The notes beneath the pieces are model-generated. The model saw only the letters and a program-made list of their open reading frames with translations, searched no databases and was not told the DNA's origin. The position numbers and the translations under genes are program-made. A stretch of 64,000 bases of DNA from Arthrobacter sp. ISL-72 (GTDB lineage Bacteria; Actinomycetota; Actinomycetes; Actinomycetales; Micrococcaceae). Location of the stretch: assembly GCF_018613755.1 (NCBI RefSeq), contig NZ_JAGGPP010000008.1, positions 186,001 through 250,000 on the forward strand, given 5' to 3'. Shown piece after piece: positions 1-8,871 of this stretch. Each line of letters begins with the position of its first letter. Positions within the stretch are counted from its first letter, which is position 1.

Positions 1-1495
1 CGCCGAGTTTCTCCAGGATCAGCTCACGGACGCGGTTGGCGTCGGCCTGGCCGCGGGTGGCCTTCATGACTCCGCCGACGATCGCGCCGATGGCCTGGAC
101 CTTGCCGCCGCGGATCTTGTCCGCGACGCCGGGCTGGGCGGCGAGGGCGGCGTCGATGGCTTCCAGGAGGGGGCCGTCGTCGGAGACCACGGCCAGGCCG
201 CGCTTCTCCACGATCTCGGCCGGGGTGCCTTCGCCGGTGAGGACGCCATCGAGCACTTCGGCGGCCATCTTGTTGTTGATCTTGCCGGCTTCGACCATCT
301 TGTTCAGTTCCACGATGGTTTCGGCCTTGACGCCCAGCTGGCCGGGGTCGACGTCGGCGTTCTTGGCGCGGCCGACGATCTCGCCCATCCACCATTTGCG
401 GGCCACCGTGGCCGTGGCGCCGGCGGCGATGGTTTCCTCGATCTCGTCCATGACGCCGGCGTTGACCACGTCGCGGAATTCGAGGTCCGAGTAGCCCCAG
501 TCGGCCTGCAGGCGCTTGCGGCGCTCGGCCGGCGGCTCGGGCAGGGTGGCGCGCAGTTCCTCGACCCATTCGCGGGACGCGACGATCGGCACGAGGTCCG
601 GCTCCGGGAAGTAGCGGTAGTCGTCGGCGTCGGACTTGGCGCGGCCCGACGTCGTCGAGCGGGTGTCCTCGTGCCAGTGGCGCGTTTCCTGGATGACCGG
701 CTCACCGGAGTCCAGGACGGCGGCGTGGCGCTGGATCTCGTAGCGGACGGCGTGTTCGACGGCGCGCAGCGAGTTCACGTTCTTCGTTTCCGAGCGGATG
801 CCGAAGCGTTCGCGGCCGTGCGGGCGCAGCGAAACGTTGGCGTCGCAGCGCACGTTGCCGCGTTCCATCTTCGCGTCCGAGACGCCGAGGTTCTTCACGA
901 TCTCACGCACCGCGGCCACATAGGCCTTGGCCAGTTCCGGGGCTCGGCTGCCGGCGCCCTGGATCGGCTTGGTGACGATTTCGACGAGCGGAACGCCGGA
1001 GCGGTTGTAGTCCACCAGCGAGTAGTCGGCGCCTTGGATGCGTCCGGCGGCGCCGCCCATGTGGGTCAGCTTTCCGGCGTCCTCTTCCATGTGGGCGCGC
1101 TCGATTTCAACGCGGAACACGGTGCCGTCCGACAGTTCGATGTCCAGGTGGCCGTCGTACGCGATGGGTTCGTCGTACTGGGAGGTCTGGAAGTTCTTCG
1201 GGGTGTCCGGGTAGAAGTAGTTCTTCCGGGCGAAGCGGCAGGTCTCGGCGATCTTGCAGTTCAGCGCGAGGCCGATCTTGATCGAGGACTCGATCGCGGT
1301 CCTGTTCACCACGGGCAGGACGCCCGGCATGCCAAGGTCCACCTCGTTGACGTTCGTGTTCGGCTCGTCGCCGAAGACGTTCGGGGCGGAGGAGAACATC
1401 TTGGTCTTGGTGTTGAGCTCCACGTGGACCTCGAACCCCAGAACGGGATCGTACTTCTCCATGGCCTCTTCGAAGCTCAGGGTTGCGTCAATCAT
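1..1495 (-). CDS. gatB: Asp-tRNA(Asn)/Glu-tRNA(Gln) amidotransferase subunit B (3' end cut by window edge)
   Basis: GatB binds misacylated Glu-tRNA(Gln) or Asp-tRNA(Asn) and carries the kinase and transferase step that turns it into Gln- or Asn-tRNA in the cytoplasm. The frame begins [20 protein letters not shown] and continues with the GatB hallmark GFEVHVELNTKTKMFS and the catalytic-domain segment VDYNRSGVPLVEIVTKP. The C-terminal helical YqeY-like tail (GVMKATRGQADANRVRELI) reaches the left window edge at about residue 498, so only a few residues should be missing. The ATG at 1493-1495 overlaps the gatA stop codon by one base (TAATG), a sign of translational coupling within gatCAB. Identification is very secure. 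Confidence 0.97.
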   Translation of the reverse strand, partial: MIDATLSFEEAMEKYDPVLGFEVHVELNTKTKMFSSAPNVFGDEPNTNVNEVDLGMPGVLPVVNRTAIESSIKIGLALNCKIAETCRFARKNYFYPDTPKNFQTSQYDEPIAYDGHLDIELSDGTVFRVEIERAHMEEDAGKLTHMGGAAGRIQGADYSLVDYNRSGVPLVEIVTKPIQGAGSRAPELAKAYVAAVREIVKNLGVSDAKMERGNVRCDANVSLRPHGRERFGIRSETKNVNSLRAVEHAVRYEIQRHAAVLDSGEPVIQETRHWHEDTRSTTSGRAKSDADDYRYFPEPDLVPIVASREWVEELRATLPEPPAERRKRLQADWGYSDLEFRDVVNAGVMDEIEETIAAGATATVARKWWMGEIVGRAKNADVDPGQLGVKAETIVELNKMVEAGKINNKMAAEVLDGVLTGEGTPAEIVEKRGLAVVSDDGPLLEAIDAALAAQPGVADKIRGGKVQAIGAIVGGVMKATRGQADANRVRELILEKLG

Positions 1496-3096
1496 TAGTG
1501 TGAACCTCCGTGGTTCGACGGGGCACCGGCCGCAGCAACTGCCGGCAAAGAATCGGTCAGCGAAGGAGCACGGTCCAGCAGCGGGCCGCCCCACTGCGCC
1601 TCGAGCAGCTGCTCAAGCACGGCGCCCACGCGGTACAGGCGCGCATCCTGGCGGGCCGGGGCCAGGAGCTGGATGCCGACCGGGAGTCCGTCCTCGTCGG
1701 CCAGGCCGCCCGGCAGGGACAGGCCCGGAACGCCGGCCATGTTGGCGGGGATGGTGGCGACGTCGTTCAGGTACATGGCCAGGGGGTCGTTCAGCTTCTC
1801 GCCCAGCTTGAAGGCGGTAGTGGGGGCCGTGGGGGAAATCAGCACGTCGGCCCGGGCGAACGCTGCTTCGAAGTCACGCTGGATCAGGGTGCGGACCTTC
1901 TGCGCCGAACCGTAGTAGGCGTCATAGTATCCGGCGCTGAGCGCGTAAGTGCCCAGGATGATGCGGCGCTTCACTTCGTCGCCGAAGCCGGCGGCGCGGG
2001 TGGCGCCCATGACGCGTTCGATCGTGAGCGGGCCCTGTTCGGGCAGCACGCGCAGCCCGTAGCGGACGCCGTCGAACTTGGCCAGGTTGGAGGAAGCCTC
2101 CGACGGCATGATCAGGTAGTAGGCGCCCAGGGCGTATTTGAAGTTGGGGCAGGACACCTCAACGATTTCCGCGCCGGCCTGCTTGAGCAGCTCCAGGGAT
2201 TCGTTGAAGCGGTTCTCGACGCCGGCCTGGTAGCCCTCGCCGTGGAGCTCTTTTATGATGCCGATCTTCATGCCGTCAACGTTGCCCAGCCGCGCGGCCG
2301 CGACGAGGTCCTCCAAGGCGTCCGGCAGGGACGTGGAGTCGTGGGGGTCGTGGCCGCCGATGACCTGGTGCAGGAGGGCCGAGTCCAGCACGGTGCGGGA
2401 GACCGGGCCGATCTGGTCCAGCGAGGAGGCCATGGCGATGGCGCCGTAGCGGGAAACGCTGCCGTAGGTGGGCTTGACGCCCACGGTGCCGGTGACGGCG
2501 CCCGGCTGGCGGATGGATCCGCCGGTGTCCGTGCCCAGGGCAAGGGGTGCTTCGAAGGCGGCGACGGCGGCAGCCGAACCGCCGCCGGAGCCGCCGGGGA
2601 TCCGCTCAAGGTCCCACGGGTTGCGGGTGGGGCCGTAGGCCGAGTGCTCGGTGGAGGAACCCATGGCGAATTCGTCCAGGTTGGTCTTGCCCAGGATCGG
2701 CATCTTGGCGTCGCGCAGGCGCTTGACGACCGTGGCGTCGTACGGGCTGTGCCAGCCTTCGAGGATCTTGGAGCCGGCCGTCGTCGGCTGGCCGACGGTG
2801 ACGATGAGGTCCTTGACGGCGATGGGGACGCCGGCGAGTTCGTGGAGTTCCGCTGCGGCGGTGCCGCCGGCGGCGCGGATGGCGTCCACCTCGGCGGCGA
2901 CGGCGAGCGCCTCTTCGGTGTTGACGTGCAGGAAGGCGTTCACTCCGCGGGGGCCGCCGTCCACCGCGGTAATGCGGTCCAGGTAAGCCTGCGTGATCTC
3001 GACGGAGGTGACCTCGCCGGCCGCGAGCTTCCGGGCGAGCTCGGCTGCGGAGAGTCGGATGAGGGCGGCAGAGTCGGTGCTGTTCAGTTCAGTCAT
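1495..3096 (-). CDS. gatA: Asp-tRNA(Asn)/Glu-tRNA(Gln) amidotransferase subunit A
   Basis: GatA is the glutaminase subunit of GatCAB and releases ammonia from glutamine for transfer by GatB. The 533-residue protein has the complete amidase-signature triad: Lys in [10 protein letters not shown], cis-Ser in the [12 protein letters not shown] segment, and the nucleophilic Ser region in [14 protein letters not shown]. The length is slightly above the usual 485-500 because of a short N-terminal extension and an Ala/Gly-rich tail. It lies three bases after gatC and overlaps gatB by one base, so the three subunits form one operon read leftward. No missing motif was seen. Confidence 0.97.
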   Translation of the reverse strand: MTELNSTDSAALIRLSAAELARKLAAGEVTSVEITQAYLDRITAVDGGPRGVNAFLHVNTEEALAVAAEVDAIRAAGGTAAAELHELAGVPIAVKDLIVTVGQPTTAGSKILEGWHSPYDATVVKRLRDAKMPILGKTNLDEFAMGSSTEHSAYGPTRNPWDLERIPGGSGGGSAAAVAAFEAPLALGTDTGGSIRQPGAVTGTVGVKPTYGSVSRYGAIAMASSLDQIGPVSRTVLDSALLHQVIGGHDPHDSTSLPDALEDLVAAARLGNVDGMKIGIIKELHGEGYQAGVENRFNESLELLKQAGAEIVEVSCPNFKYALGAYYLIMPSEASSNLAKFDGVRYGLRVLPEQGPLTIERVMGATRAAGFGDEVKRRIILGTYALSAGYYDAYYGSAQKVRTLIQRDFEAAFARADVLISPTAPTTAFKLGEKLNDPLAMYLNDVATIPANMAGVPGLSLPGGLADEDGLPVGIQLLAPARQDARLYRVGAVLEQLLEAQWGGPLLDRAPSLTDSLPAVAAAGAPSNHGGSH

Positions 3097-3099
3097 TTA

Positions 3100-3396
3100 T
3101 CAGTCCTCGTCCAGGATGGCCGGAACCTTGAAGCGGCCTTCGTATGCATCGGGGGCGCCGCTCAGGGACTGCTCGGCCGTGAAGGTGTGGCCCACTACGT
3201 CTTCGCGGAACACGTTGGTCAGCGGAATCGGGTGGGACGTGGCCGGGACGTCATCACCGGCGGCTTCACTTACGGACTTCACTGAATCGACGATGACGGC
3301 CAGTTCGCCGGCCATCCGGTCCAGCTCTTCAGCACTCATCTCGATGTGCGCGAGACGCGCGAGATGCGCGACGTCGTCGCGGTTGATCGCAGCCAT
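3100..3396 (-). CDS. gatC: Asp-tRNA(Asn)/Glu-tRNA(Gln) amidotransferase subunit C
   Basis: GatC is the small clamp that stabilises the GatA-GatB complex. The 98-residue frame starts MAAINRDDVAHLARLAHIEM, typical of the family, and ends in the conserved segment NVFREDV followed by FKVPAILDED. I chose the ATG at 3394-3396 because AGGGGAGAT sits just upstream at good spacing. An upstream in-frame start at 3411 would add MQGRS and has no ribosome site. This is the first gene of the gatCAB operon. Confidence 0.95.
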   Translation of the reverse strand: MAAINRDDVAHLARLAHIEMSAEELDRMAGELAVIVDSVKSVSEAAGDDVPATSHPIPLTNVFREDVVGHTFTAEQSLSGAPDAYEGRFKVPAILDED

Positions 3397-3432
3397 GGAT
3401 CTCCCCTGCAATGTAGTTTTGGTTTCCCCAAT

Positions 3433-3438
3433 AGTCTA
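3433..3438 (-). promoter_or_regulatory. candidate -10 of the gatCAB promoter
   Basis: The minus strand reads TAGACT here, a good actinobacterial -10 hexamer, about 37 bases upstream of the gatC ATG. No convincing -35 is visible. This is an inference from the hexamer and its position. Confidence 0.4.
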
Positions 3439-3451
3439 CGTTGCAACAGTG

Positions 3452-3489
3452 TGCCCGCCTGACGACCCCCAGCGGGCGTCAGACGGGCA
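3452..3489 (-). terminator. GC-rich hairpin downstream of the citrate transporter gene
   Basis: The 13-base arms at 3452-3464 and 3477-3489 (TGCCCGCCTGACG and CGTCAGACGGGCA) pair with one mismatch around a 12-base loop. The hairpin lies between the stop of the transporter gene and the gatCAB promoter, both on the minus strand. It has no T-tract, which is common for terminators in high-GC actinobacteria. Insulation of gatCAB is the likely role. Confidence 0.5.
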
Positions 3490-3557
3490 GCACCGACCCG
3501 CAGCTTTGCTCCAGGCAGCCGGAGCTGCCAGGAGCAGGAGCCGCAGGCAGCTTTACC

Positions 3558-5051
3558 CTAACCGATGCCGATGGCTCCCGTCAGCATTCCTACTGCGAGC
3601 ATGACGAGCGCGACGACGGCGCTGCGCCACAGCACTTTCTTGTGGTGGTCGCCCAGGTCCACCTTGGCTAGGGACACCAGCAGCAGGATGGCGGGAACCA
3701 GCGGGCTCTGCATGTGGAACGGCTGTCCGGTGATGGAGGCACGGGCCATCTCGGCGGAGCTGATCCCGTAGTGGGCGGCCGTCTCGCTCAGGACGGGCAG
3801 GACACCGAAGTAGAAGGCGTCGTTGCTCATGAAGAACGTCATGGGGATGCTAAGGACACCGGTGATGACTGCCATGAGCGGTCCCATGCTGGACGGGATG
3901 ATCTGCACCAGCCACGCAGACATGGCCTCGACCATGCCGGTGCCGGTCAGGACGCCGGTCAGGACTGCAGCGGCCATGACCATGCTCACCACGGCGACGA
4001 TCGACGGGGCGTGCGCCACCAGCTGCTTGCCCTGGTCCTTGACGTGGGGGAAGTTCACCAGCAGGGCGATGGCCGAGCCGACCATAAAGACGTAGGGAAG
4101 GGGCACGAGGTCGGCGATGAGCATGCCCATGACGGCGACCGTGAGGCCCAGGTTGAACCACTGCAGCTTGGGACGGAGCGTCTCGCGGTTGGGGTCCAGT
4201 GCCGTGTCGGCCATGGCGGTGTCGCTGTCATCCACCAGCGTTTCGGTGCGTTCCAGCACGGCGACGGAGGAGCCTTCACCGCCAACGGCGGGGCCGCCCG
4301 TTGCGGGAACAGGTGCGGTACCGCGGCCCGAACCACCGCGGCCGGTGCGGCCGCTGCCGGCGGGAGTGCCGCCGTCGAACGCTTCAGCGGTAAAGGGCTC
4401 TGCCGTAGACGGCGTTCCCCAGATCTCCGGCTGGGTGGCGCGGAGGCGGTTGCGCTCCTGCAGGCCGAGCACCCAGGCGAAGACCAGCACGACGGCGAGG
4501 CCGGCGATCAGTGACGGGATCATGGGAACGAAGACCTCGTTGACGTCGATCTTCAGGGCGCTGGCGGCGCGGGCGGTGGGGCCGCCCCAAGGCACGATGT
4601 TCATGGTGCCGTTGGCCAGGCCGGCCACGCAGGTGAGGACCACGGGGCTCATCTTCAGCCGGAGGTAGATCGGCAGCATGGCCGCCGTGGTGAGGATGAA
4701 CGTGGTGGAACCGTCGCCGTCGAGGGACACCGCGGCAGCCAGCAGGGCGGTGCCGAGCACCACCTTGGCGGGGTCGTTGCCCAGCTTGCGGAGGATGAAC
4801 CGCACCAGCGGGTCGAACAGCCCGACGTCGATCATCAGGCCGAAGTAGATGATGGCGAACATCAGCAGGGCTGCGGTGGAGGTCATGGACTTCATGGAGT
4901 CCAGGACCATGTCCCCGATGCCCAGTCCCGCCCCGGCGAACAGCCCGAAGACGGTGGGAACAATGATCAGCGCCAGCACGGGCGTCAACTTCTTCGTCAT
5001 GATCAGCACCATGAATACCGCGATCATGGCGAATCCAAGTAATACCAGCAC
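3558..5051 (-). CDS. CitMHS-family citrate/proton symporter
   Basis: This is a 497-residue integral membrane protein with about twelve hydrophobic segments, probably importing a metal-citrate complex with protons. Family marks are the N-terminal MLVLLGFAMIAVFMVLIMTK, the segment VSLDGDGSTTFILTTAAM and GLANGTMNIVPWGGPTARA. The GTG start at 5051 has AAGGAG six bases upstream. It is longer than the usual 430-440 residues because the central cytoplasmic loop (about residues 215-290) is expanded with Gly/Ser/Pro-rich sequence. The gene is divergent from a CitA/CitB-like two-component pair, the classical arrangement for citrate-induced uptake. The precise counter-ion (Mg or Ca) cannot be read from the sequence. 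Confidence 0.9.
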   Translation of the reverse strand: MLVLLGFAMIAVFMVLIMTKKLTPVLALIIVPTVFGLFAGAGLGIGDMVLDSMKSMTSTAALLMFAIIYFGLMIDVGLFDPLVRFILRKLGNDPAKVVLGTALLAAAVSLDGDGSTTFILTTAAMLPIYLRLKMSPVVLTCVAGLANGTMNIVPWGGPTARAASALKIDVNEVFVPMIPSLIAGLAVVLVFAWVLGLQERNRLRATQPEIWGTPSTAEPFTAEAFDGGTPAGSGRTGRGGSGRGTAPVPATGGPAVGGEGSSVAVLERTETLVDDSDTAMADTALDPNRETLRPKLQWFNLGLTVAVMGMLIADLVPLPYVFMVGSAIALLVNFPHVKDQGKQLVAHAPSIVAVVSMVMAAAVLTGVLTGTGMVEAMSAWLVQIIPSSMGPLMAVITGVLSIPMTFFMSNDAFYFGVLPVLSETAAHYGISSAEMARASITGQPFHMQSPLVPAILLLVSLAKVDLGDHHKKVLWRSAVVALVMLAVGMLTGAIGIG

Positions 5052-5272
5052 GGCCGGCTCCTTTGTCAGTCAATGGCACCACTACGGTGTGATGCGCACT
5101 ACAGACGTTAGAGTGGCCCGGGTCACGGCAGTGCCTTTGGCTCAATTGATTGGCATACTGCTTATTGGGAGCATTTTGCTCATTTAGCTCACCGGGTTGA
5201 TTTCCCCCTGGTTCGTCGCTGCCGACACCATGGGAAAGCCCGTCATAGCGGCCACGACCCGTCAGGAGGGCA
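5052..5272. promoter_or_regulatory. divergent control region, transporter versus two-component genes
   Basis: This 221-base region separates the citrate transporter from the kinase gene and must hold both promoters. It is AT-richer than its surroundings, especially around 5140-5190. Two direct CACTAC copies at 5080-5085 and 5097-5102 lie 17 bases apart, about 50 bases upstream of the transporter start, and could be response-regulator half sites. TGTGATGCGCACTACA at 5088-5103 is also a poor match to a CRP/GlxR site. Both readings are tentative. Confidence 0.35.
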
Positions 5273-7030
5273 ATGAAGCGTCCGGCACCGAGGCAGTCCC
5301 TGCGGTTCTCCACCCAGACCCTGCTGCTCCAGCTCGGAGTGGTTTTGCTCGTTGTTCTGCTCAGCGGCGCAGTCCACGCCTGGCTGACCTACGAGCGGCT
5401 TGGCCGGGAAGCGGAAAACCAGGCACTCACCCTCGCCCGCACGGTGGCCTCCGATCCCGCAGTCCGCGGGGAGGTCCAGGCCATCAGCCGGCAGGAAGGC
5501 ACTCCCCCGCGGGACGTGCTGCTTGCCGGCCCGCTGATGGCGGTGGCCGAGGGTGCGCGGACCCGCACCGGCGCACTGTTTGTGGTGATCACGGATGAAA
5601 CAGGCCTCCGGCTGGCCCACCCGGACGCCGAGCGGCTCGGTGAAAAGGTCAGCACCGACCCCTCCGAGGCCTTGTCGGGCAAGGAGGTGACCACCCGGAA
5701 CACCGGAACGCTGGGCCCTTCTGCAGGTGCCAAGGTGCCCGTGTTCGCCCCCGATTCGGCGGCCATAGTGGGCGAGGTCAGCGTGGGGTACTCCACCGAG
5801 AGCATCGTCCAGAGCCTGGCCCGGGACATCGTGCCCATCGCACTGACCGCGGCAGGTTCGCTGGTGGCCGGAATCCTGGCCTCCTTCCTGCTCCGACGCC
5901 GGCTGCAGCGGCTGACGCTGGGCCTGGAACCGGAAGAAATCAGCACGCTGGTCCACGACCAGGTGGCGGTCCTCCAGGGCGTGGACGACGGCGTGATCGG
6001 CGTCGCGGCGGACGGCCGGATCAGCGTGTTCAACGCCGCTGCCCAGCGGCTCCTTGGCCTGCCGGACCTCGCCGGGACGCCGTGGGAGAAGGCTCCGGTA
6101 CCGGGGCAGCTGAAGGCCCTGACCCGGCCGGATGCGGCCGAGGCGGACGCTGTCGAAATCATTGCCGGCGCGCGGGTGCTGGTGGCCAGCGCCCGGAAGG
6201 CCCTTCACCGGCAGGAGGACCTGGGCTGGGTGGTGATGCTCCGCGACCGCACCGAGCTGCAGCACCTGACCCGCCAGCTGGACGCCGTGGGAACCATGTC
6301 GACCGCCCTGCGGGCCCAGCGCCATGAATTCGCCAACCAGCTGCACACCATTGCCGGCTTCATGAGCATCGGCCAGCACCAACAGGCGCGTGACTACCTG
6401 GCCCGCCTCGCCGCCACGGGTCCGCTGAAGTTCCCGGTGGACCAGGCCGAGCTGCTCCAGGACCCGTACCTGCAGGCGTTCGTGGGAGCCAAGGGCGTTG
6501 AGGCCGACGAGCGCGGCGTGGCGCTTCGGATCGGTCCGGAAACCCTGGTGCGCGGCCAGGTCACCGAGCCGCAGGACGTCACCACAGTGCTCGGAAACCT
6601 CATCGACAACGCCGTCAATGCCGCCGTCGCCGGCTCTGCTGCGGACCGCTGGGTGGAAGTGGAACTGCTGGACGAACCGGGACCCGACGGCGGCACGCTG
6701 CACATCGTCGTCGCGGATTCCGGCGACGGGCTCCCGGCCGAAACGGCTGAAAGCGGGCCGGAGGCGGTTTTCGCGGAGGGATTCACGACGGCGGCACGGC
6801 CGGCCCGTGCCGGCGGCGGGCAGGGTCTGGGCCTGGCCCTGTCGCGGCAGCTGGCCCGGCGCCGCGGCGGCGACGTCCGGGTCCTGGACCCCGGGTCGCC
6901 CGGGGGGCCCGGGGCGGTGTTCATGGCAACGTTGCCGCGGACCACTGCCGATTCTGTTAAGAACGGGTCTGTTAAGAACGGCGCGCCCGTCAGCGACGAC
7001 GGGCTCATCAGGAAGGACAGTGATGGCTGA
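5273..7030 (+). CDS. CitA/DcuS-type sensor histidine kinase
   Basis: This is a membrane sensor kinase of 585 residues, predicted to detect citrate or a related carboxylate outside the cell. In order it has TM1 (about 19-40), an extracytoplasmic sensor domain (about 41-180), TM2 (about 187-207), a PAS domain (about 225-330), the dimerisation/phosphoacceptor segment RAQRHEFANQLHTI with the presumed acceptor His at residue 351, and an HATPase domain with NLIDNAVNAAV (N box), VADSGDGLP (G1) and GGGQGLGLAL (G2). The ATG is preceded by AGGAGGG. Its end overlaps the response regulator start by eight bases. The divergent CitMHS transporter is the obvious target. Confidence 0.92.
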   Translation: MKRPAPRQSLRFSTQTLLLQLGVVLLVVLLSGAVHAWLTYERLGREAENQALTLARTVASDPAVRGEVQAISRQEGTPPRDVLLAGPLMAVAEGARTRTGALFVVITDETGLRLAHPDAERLGEKVSTDPSEALSGKEVTTRNTGTLGPSAGAKVPVFAPDSAAIVGEVSVGYSTESIVQSLARDIVPIALTAAGSLVAGILASFLLRRRLQRLTLGLEPEEISTLVHDQVAVLQGVDDGVIGVAADGRISVFNAAAQRLLGLPDLAGTPWEKAPVPGQLKALTRPDAAEADAVEIIAGARVLVASARKALHRQEDLGWVVMLRDRTELQHLTRQLDAVGTMSTALRAQRHEFANQLHTIAGFMSIGQHQQARDYLARLAATGPLKFPVDQAELLQDPYLQAFVGAKGVEADERGVALRIGPETLVRGQVTEPQDVTTVLGNLIDNAVNAAVAGSAADRWVEVELLDEPGPDGGTLHIVVADSGDGLPAETAESGPEAVFAEGFTTAARPARAGGGQGLGLALSRQLARRRGGDVRVLDPGSPGGPGAVFMATLPRTTADSVKNGSVKNGAPVSDDGLIRKDSDG

Positions 7031-7685
7031 GGATTACAGGGTGCTGATCGTGGACGACGACTTCCACGTGGCCAAACTGCACGCGGCCTACGTGGACTCG
7101 GTGGCGGGATTTTTGGCGCTGCCCCCGGCCGGTTCGGCGGCGCTGGCGCTCCAGGCCATCCACAGCCTGCGTCCGGACCTGGTGCTGCTGGACGTGTACC
7201 TGCCGGACGCCTCGGGACTCGACCTGCTCCGCCAGCTGGACGTGGACACGATGATCCTGAGTGCGGCGTCGGACGCGGTCTCGCTGCGGGTGGCGTTCCG
7301 CCGCGGCGCCCTGGGCTATCTGTTGAAGCCGTTCACCGCCGAGTCGCTGTCCCAGCAGCTCCGGTCCTATGCCCGGTACCGGCGGATCCTCGCCCAGCCC
7401 GGGGCGCTCGACCAGGACACGGTGGAGCGGGCGAAACGCTCCTTGATCCCCGGCGACGCCTCGGTGTCGGCCAAGCCGCGCTCCGCCACGGAAGCGGCCG
7501 TGCTCGAGTCCCTGGAGCCCGGGGAACAGTATTCGGCGGCTGAAGTGGCGGCGCGGGTTGGCGTTTCCCGCGCAACCGCCCAGCGGTACCTGTCCTCGCT
7601 GGCGGACGACGGCGCCGTCGACATCCAGCTCCGCTACGGAACGACGGGCCGCCCGGAACACCGCTACGGCCTGCCGGCTTCTTAA
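7023..7685 (+). CDS. CitB/DcuR-type response regulator
   Basis: This 220-residue protein is the partner of the preceding kinase. The receiver domain starts MAEDYRVLIVDDDFHVAKLH, has the phosphoacceptor Asp57 in LVLLDVYLPDASG, the conserved switch Ser in MILSAASD and Lys in YLLKPF. The C-terminal domain carries a helix-turn-helix (SAAEVAARVGVSRATAQRYL) of the CitB/DcuR type. The ATG at 7023-7025 lies inside the kinase gene, so the two are translationally coupled. It probably activates the citrate transporter and its own operon from the shared control region. Confidence 0.93.
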   Translation: MAEDYRVLIVDDDFHVAKLHAAYVDSVAGFLALPPAGSAALALQAIHSLRPDLVLLDVYLPDASGLDLLRQLDVDTMILSAASDAVSLRVAFRRGALGYLLKPFTAESLSQQLRSYARYRRILAQPGALDQDTVERAKRSLIPGDASVSAKPRSATEAAVLESLEPGEQYSAAEVAARVGVSRATAQRYLSSLADDGAVDIQLRYGTTGRPEHRYGLPAS

Positions 7686-7771
7686 GCGCGAACGGACACT
7701 TGAGGCCCATCCCCCGGCGCGAACGGACACTTGAGGCCCTCACGCCGGGGGCCCCAAGTGTCCGTTCGCGC
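7686..7771. repeat. intergenic palindromic repeat unit, likely bidirectional terminator
   Basis: A 23-base unit, GCGCGAACGGACACTTGAGG plus CCC, occurs at 7686-7708 and again at 7717-7739. It is followed by an inverted copy at 7749-7771 with one mismatch, so units two and three form a hairpin with a nine-base loop. It lies exactly between the convergent response regulator and RidA genes and fills nearly all of that gap. It may terminate both transcripts. The duplicated unit also suggests a REP-like repeat. Confidence 0.75.
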
Positions 7772-7795
7772 TCCGTCGGCCGGCGCTCTGCTCTG

Positions 7796-8179
7796 CTAGC
7801 TGGCGCTCTTCTGGGCCACGAGTTCGATCTCCACAAGCATCTTCGGGTCGAGGAACGGCAGCACGTGGACCAGGGACAGGGTGGGGCGGATGTCGCCGAA
7901 CACTTCTCCGTGGGCCCGGCCGGCGTCTTCCCACTTGCTGATGTCCGTCAGGTACAGCTTGGACTGGACCACGTCGTCGTATTCGAACCCGGCGTCGGCC
8001 AGGACTGCGCCCAGCTTTTCCAGGATGTACTTGGTCTGGGTGTAGAAGTCCTCACCCACGATTCCGTTGTCCCCGCTGGCGGCAGTGGCGGAGATGTACA
8101 GGGTATTGTCCACCTGCACTGCACGGGAATAGCCGAGGGTCTGCTCCCAGCTGGAGCCGGAACCGAATGTCTTGCGCAT
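7796..8179 (-). CDS. RidA/YjgF family protein, atypical active site
   Basis: This 127-residue protein belongs to the Rid family of small trimeric proteins, many of which hydrolyse reactive enamine/imine intermediates. Recognisable parts are VQVDNTLYISATAA, QTKYILEKLGAVLADAGFEYDDVVQSKLYL (read in pieces) and the C-terminal MLVEIELVA strand. Archetypal RidA has an Arg before the final strand (R105 in the RidA numbering). Here the equivalent segment reads RPTLSLVHV, so that Arg seems replaced. It may belong to another Rid subgroup and lack classical imine deaminase activity. The ATG at 8177-8179 is preferred because GAAAGG lies upstream. Confidence 0.85.
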   Translation of the reverse strand: MRKTFGSGSSWEQTLGYSRAVQVDNTLYISATAASGDNGIVGEDFYTQTKYILEKLGAVLADAGFEYDDVVQSKLYLTDISKWEDAGRAHGEVFGDIRPTLSLVHVLPFLDPKMLVEIELVAQKSAS

Positions 8180-8225
8180 GGTGTGCCTTTCGATGATGCC
8201 TTGAGTCGGCACCACTCTAGGGCGG

Positions 8226-8729
8226 CTAGACGTCGAGCCGGTAAACCAGCAGCTTTATGTCAGTATCCGGCACAAACCAGTCCCGCTCGGGAACACGCTG
8301 GAAGCCGGTCTTGCGGTACAGCCCGTGGGCGCTTTCCCAGGTGCCGCCTGTTGTCAGGGCCACGGCCTTGATGCCGTCGAGCGCCTTCGCGTGGCCGATG
8401 ATCGCCTCAACCAGGGCCTTGCCGGCGCCGCTGCGCTGCACCGCCGGATCCACCACCAGCATGCGGAATTCGAGTTCGTCGGCCAGTGCGATGTCGGCGA
8501 ACGGTTCACCGGCGACGGCGAGCGTCACCGATGCCACGACGCGTCCGGCCCGCTCGGCAACCCAGATGGTGGCCTGGCTGGCCCGGGTGGCCACGTCCTG
8601 GATCTGCAGCATGTAGGGGTGGTCGGCACTCGCGAAGTAGCCCGCGGCAAGGTAGGCGTCCCGCGTAATGCGGGCCACGGCGTCGAAATCTGCCGCTACG
8701 GCGGGCCGAATGAGGATCTGCGAATGCAC
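8226..8729 (-). CDS. GNAT family N-acetyltransferase
   Basis: This is a 167-residue acetyl-CoA-dependent acyltransferase. The N-terminal half (IRPAVAADFDAVARITRDAY) and motif A (VDPAVQRSGAGKALVEAI), which binds the pyrophosphate of CoA, are typical of GNAT. The C-terminal YRKTGFQRV matches motif B. The substrate cannot be predicted. The GTG start at 8727-8729 is preceded by TACCAT plus six bases, which fits a leaderless transcript rather than a ribosome site. It is monocistronic, with the RidA-like gene 46 bases downstream on the same strand. Confidence 0.88.
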   Translation of the reverse strand: MHSQILIRPAVAADFDAVARITRDAYLAAGYFASADHPYMLQIQDVATRASQATIWVAERAGRVVASVTLAVAGEPFADIALADELEFRMLVVDPAVQRSGAGKALVEAIIGHAKALDGIKAVALTTGGTWESAHGLYRKTGFQRVPERDWFVPDTDIKLLVYRLDV

Positions 8730-8735
8730 TTATCA

Positions 8736-8741
8736 ATGGTA
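8736..8741 (-). promoter_or_regulatory. leaderless -10 of the GNAT gene
   Basis: On the minus strand TACCAT is followed by exactly six bases and then the GTG start, which places transcription initiation at the start codon. The same TANNNT-N6-start arrangement recurs before six other genes in this window. Confidence 0.5.
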
Positions 8742-8871
8742 GTCGCTGGCCCCTCCGGCCGTCCCCGAAAGGGCCGTTTCCGTGACTGAACTATCACCGG
8801 GAACTATTACCGGGAGGAGTGCCCGCCGGTCCTGTCCACGTTGCTTCCTGTTGAGCTGCGTGTCCTGGGCG

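Noticed and set aside
671..1498. Long plus-strand open frame opposite gatB
   Set aside because: It mirrors the codon structure of gatB, has no family motif and no ribosome site; it is a high-GC antisense shadow.
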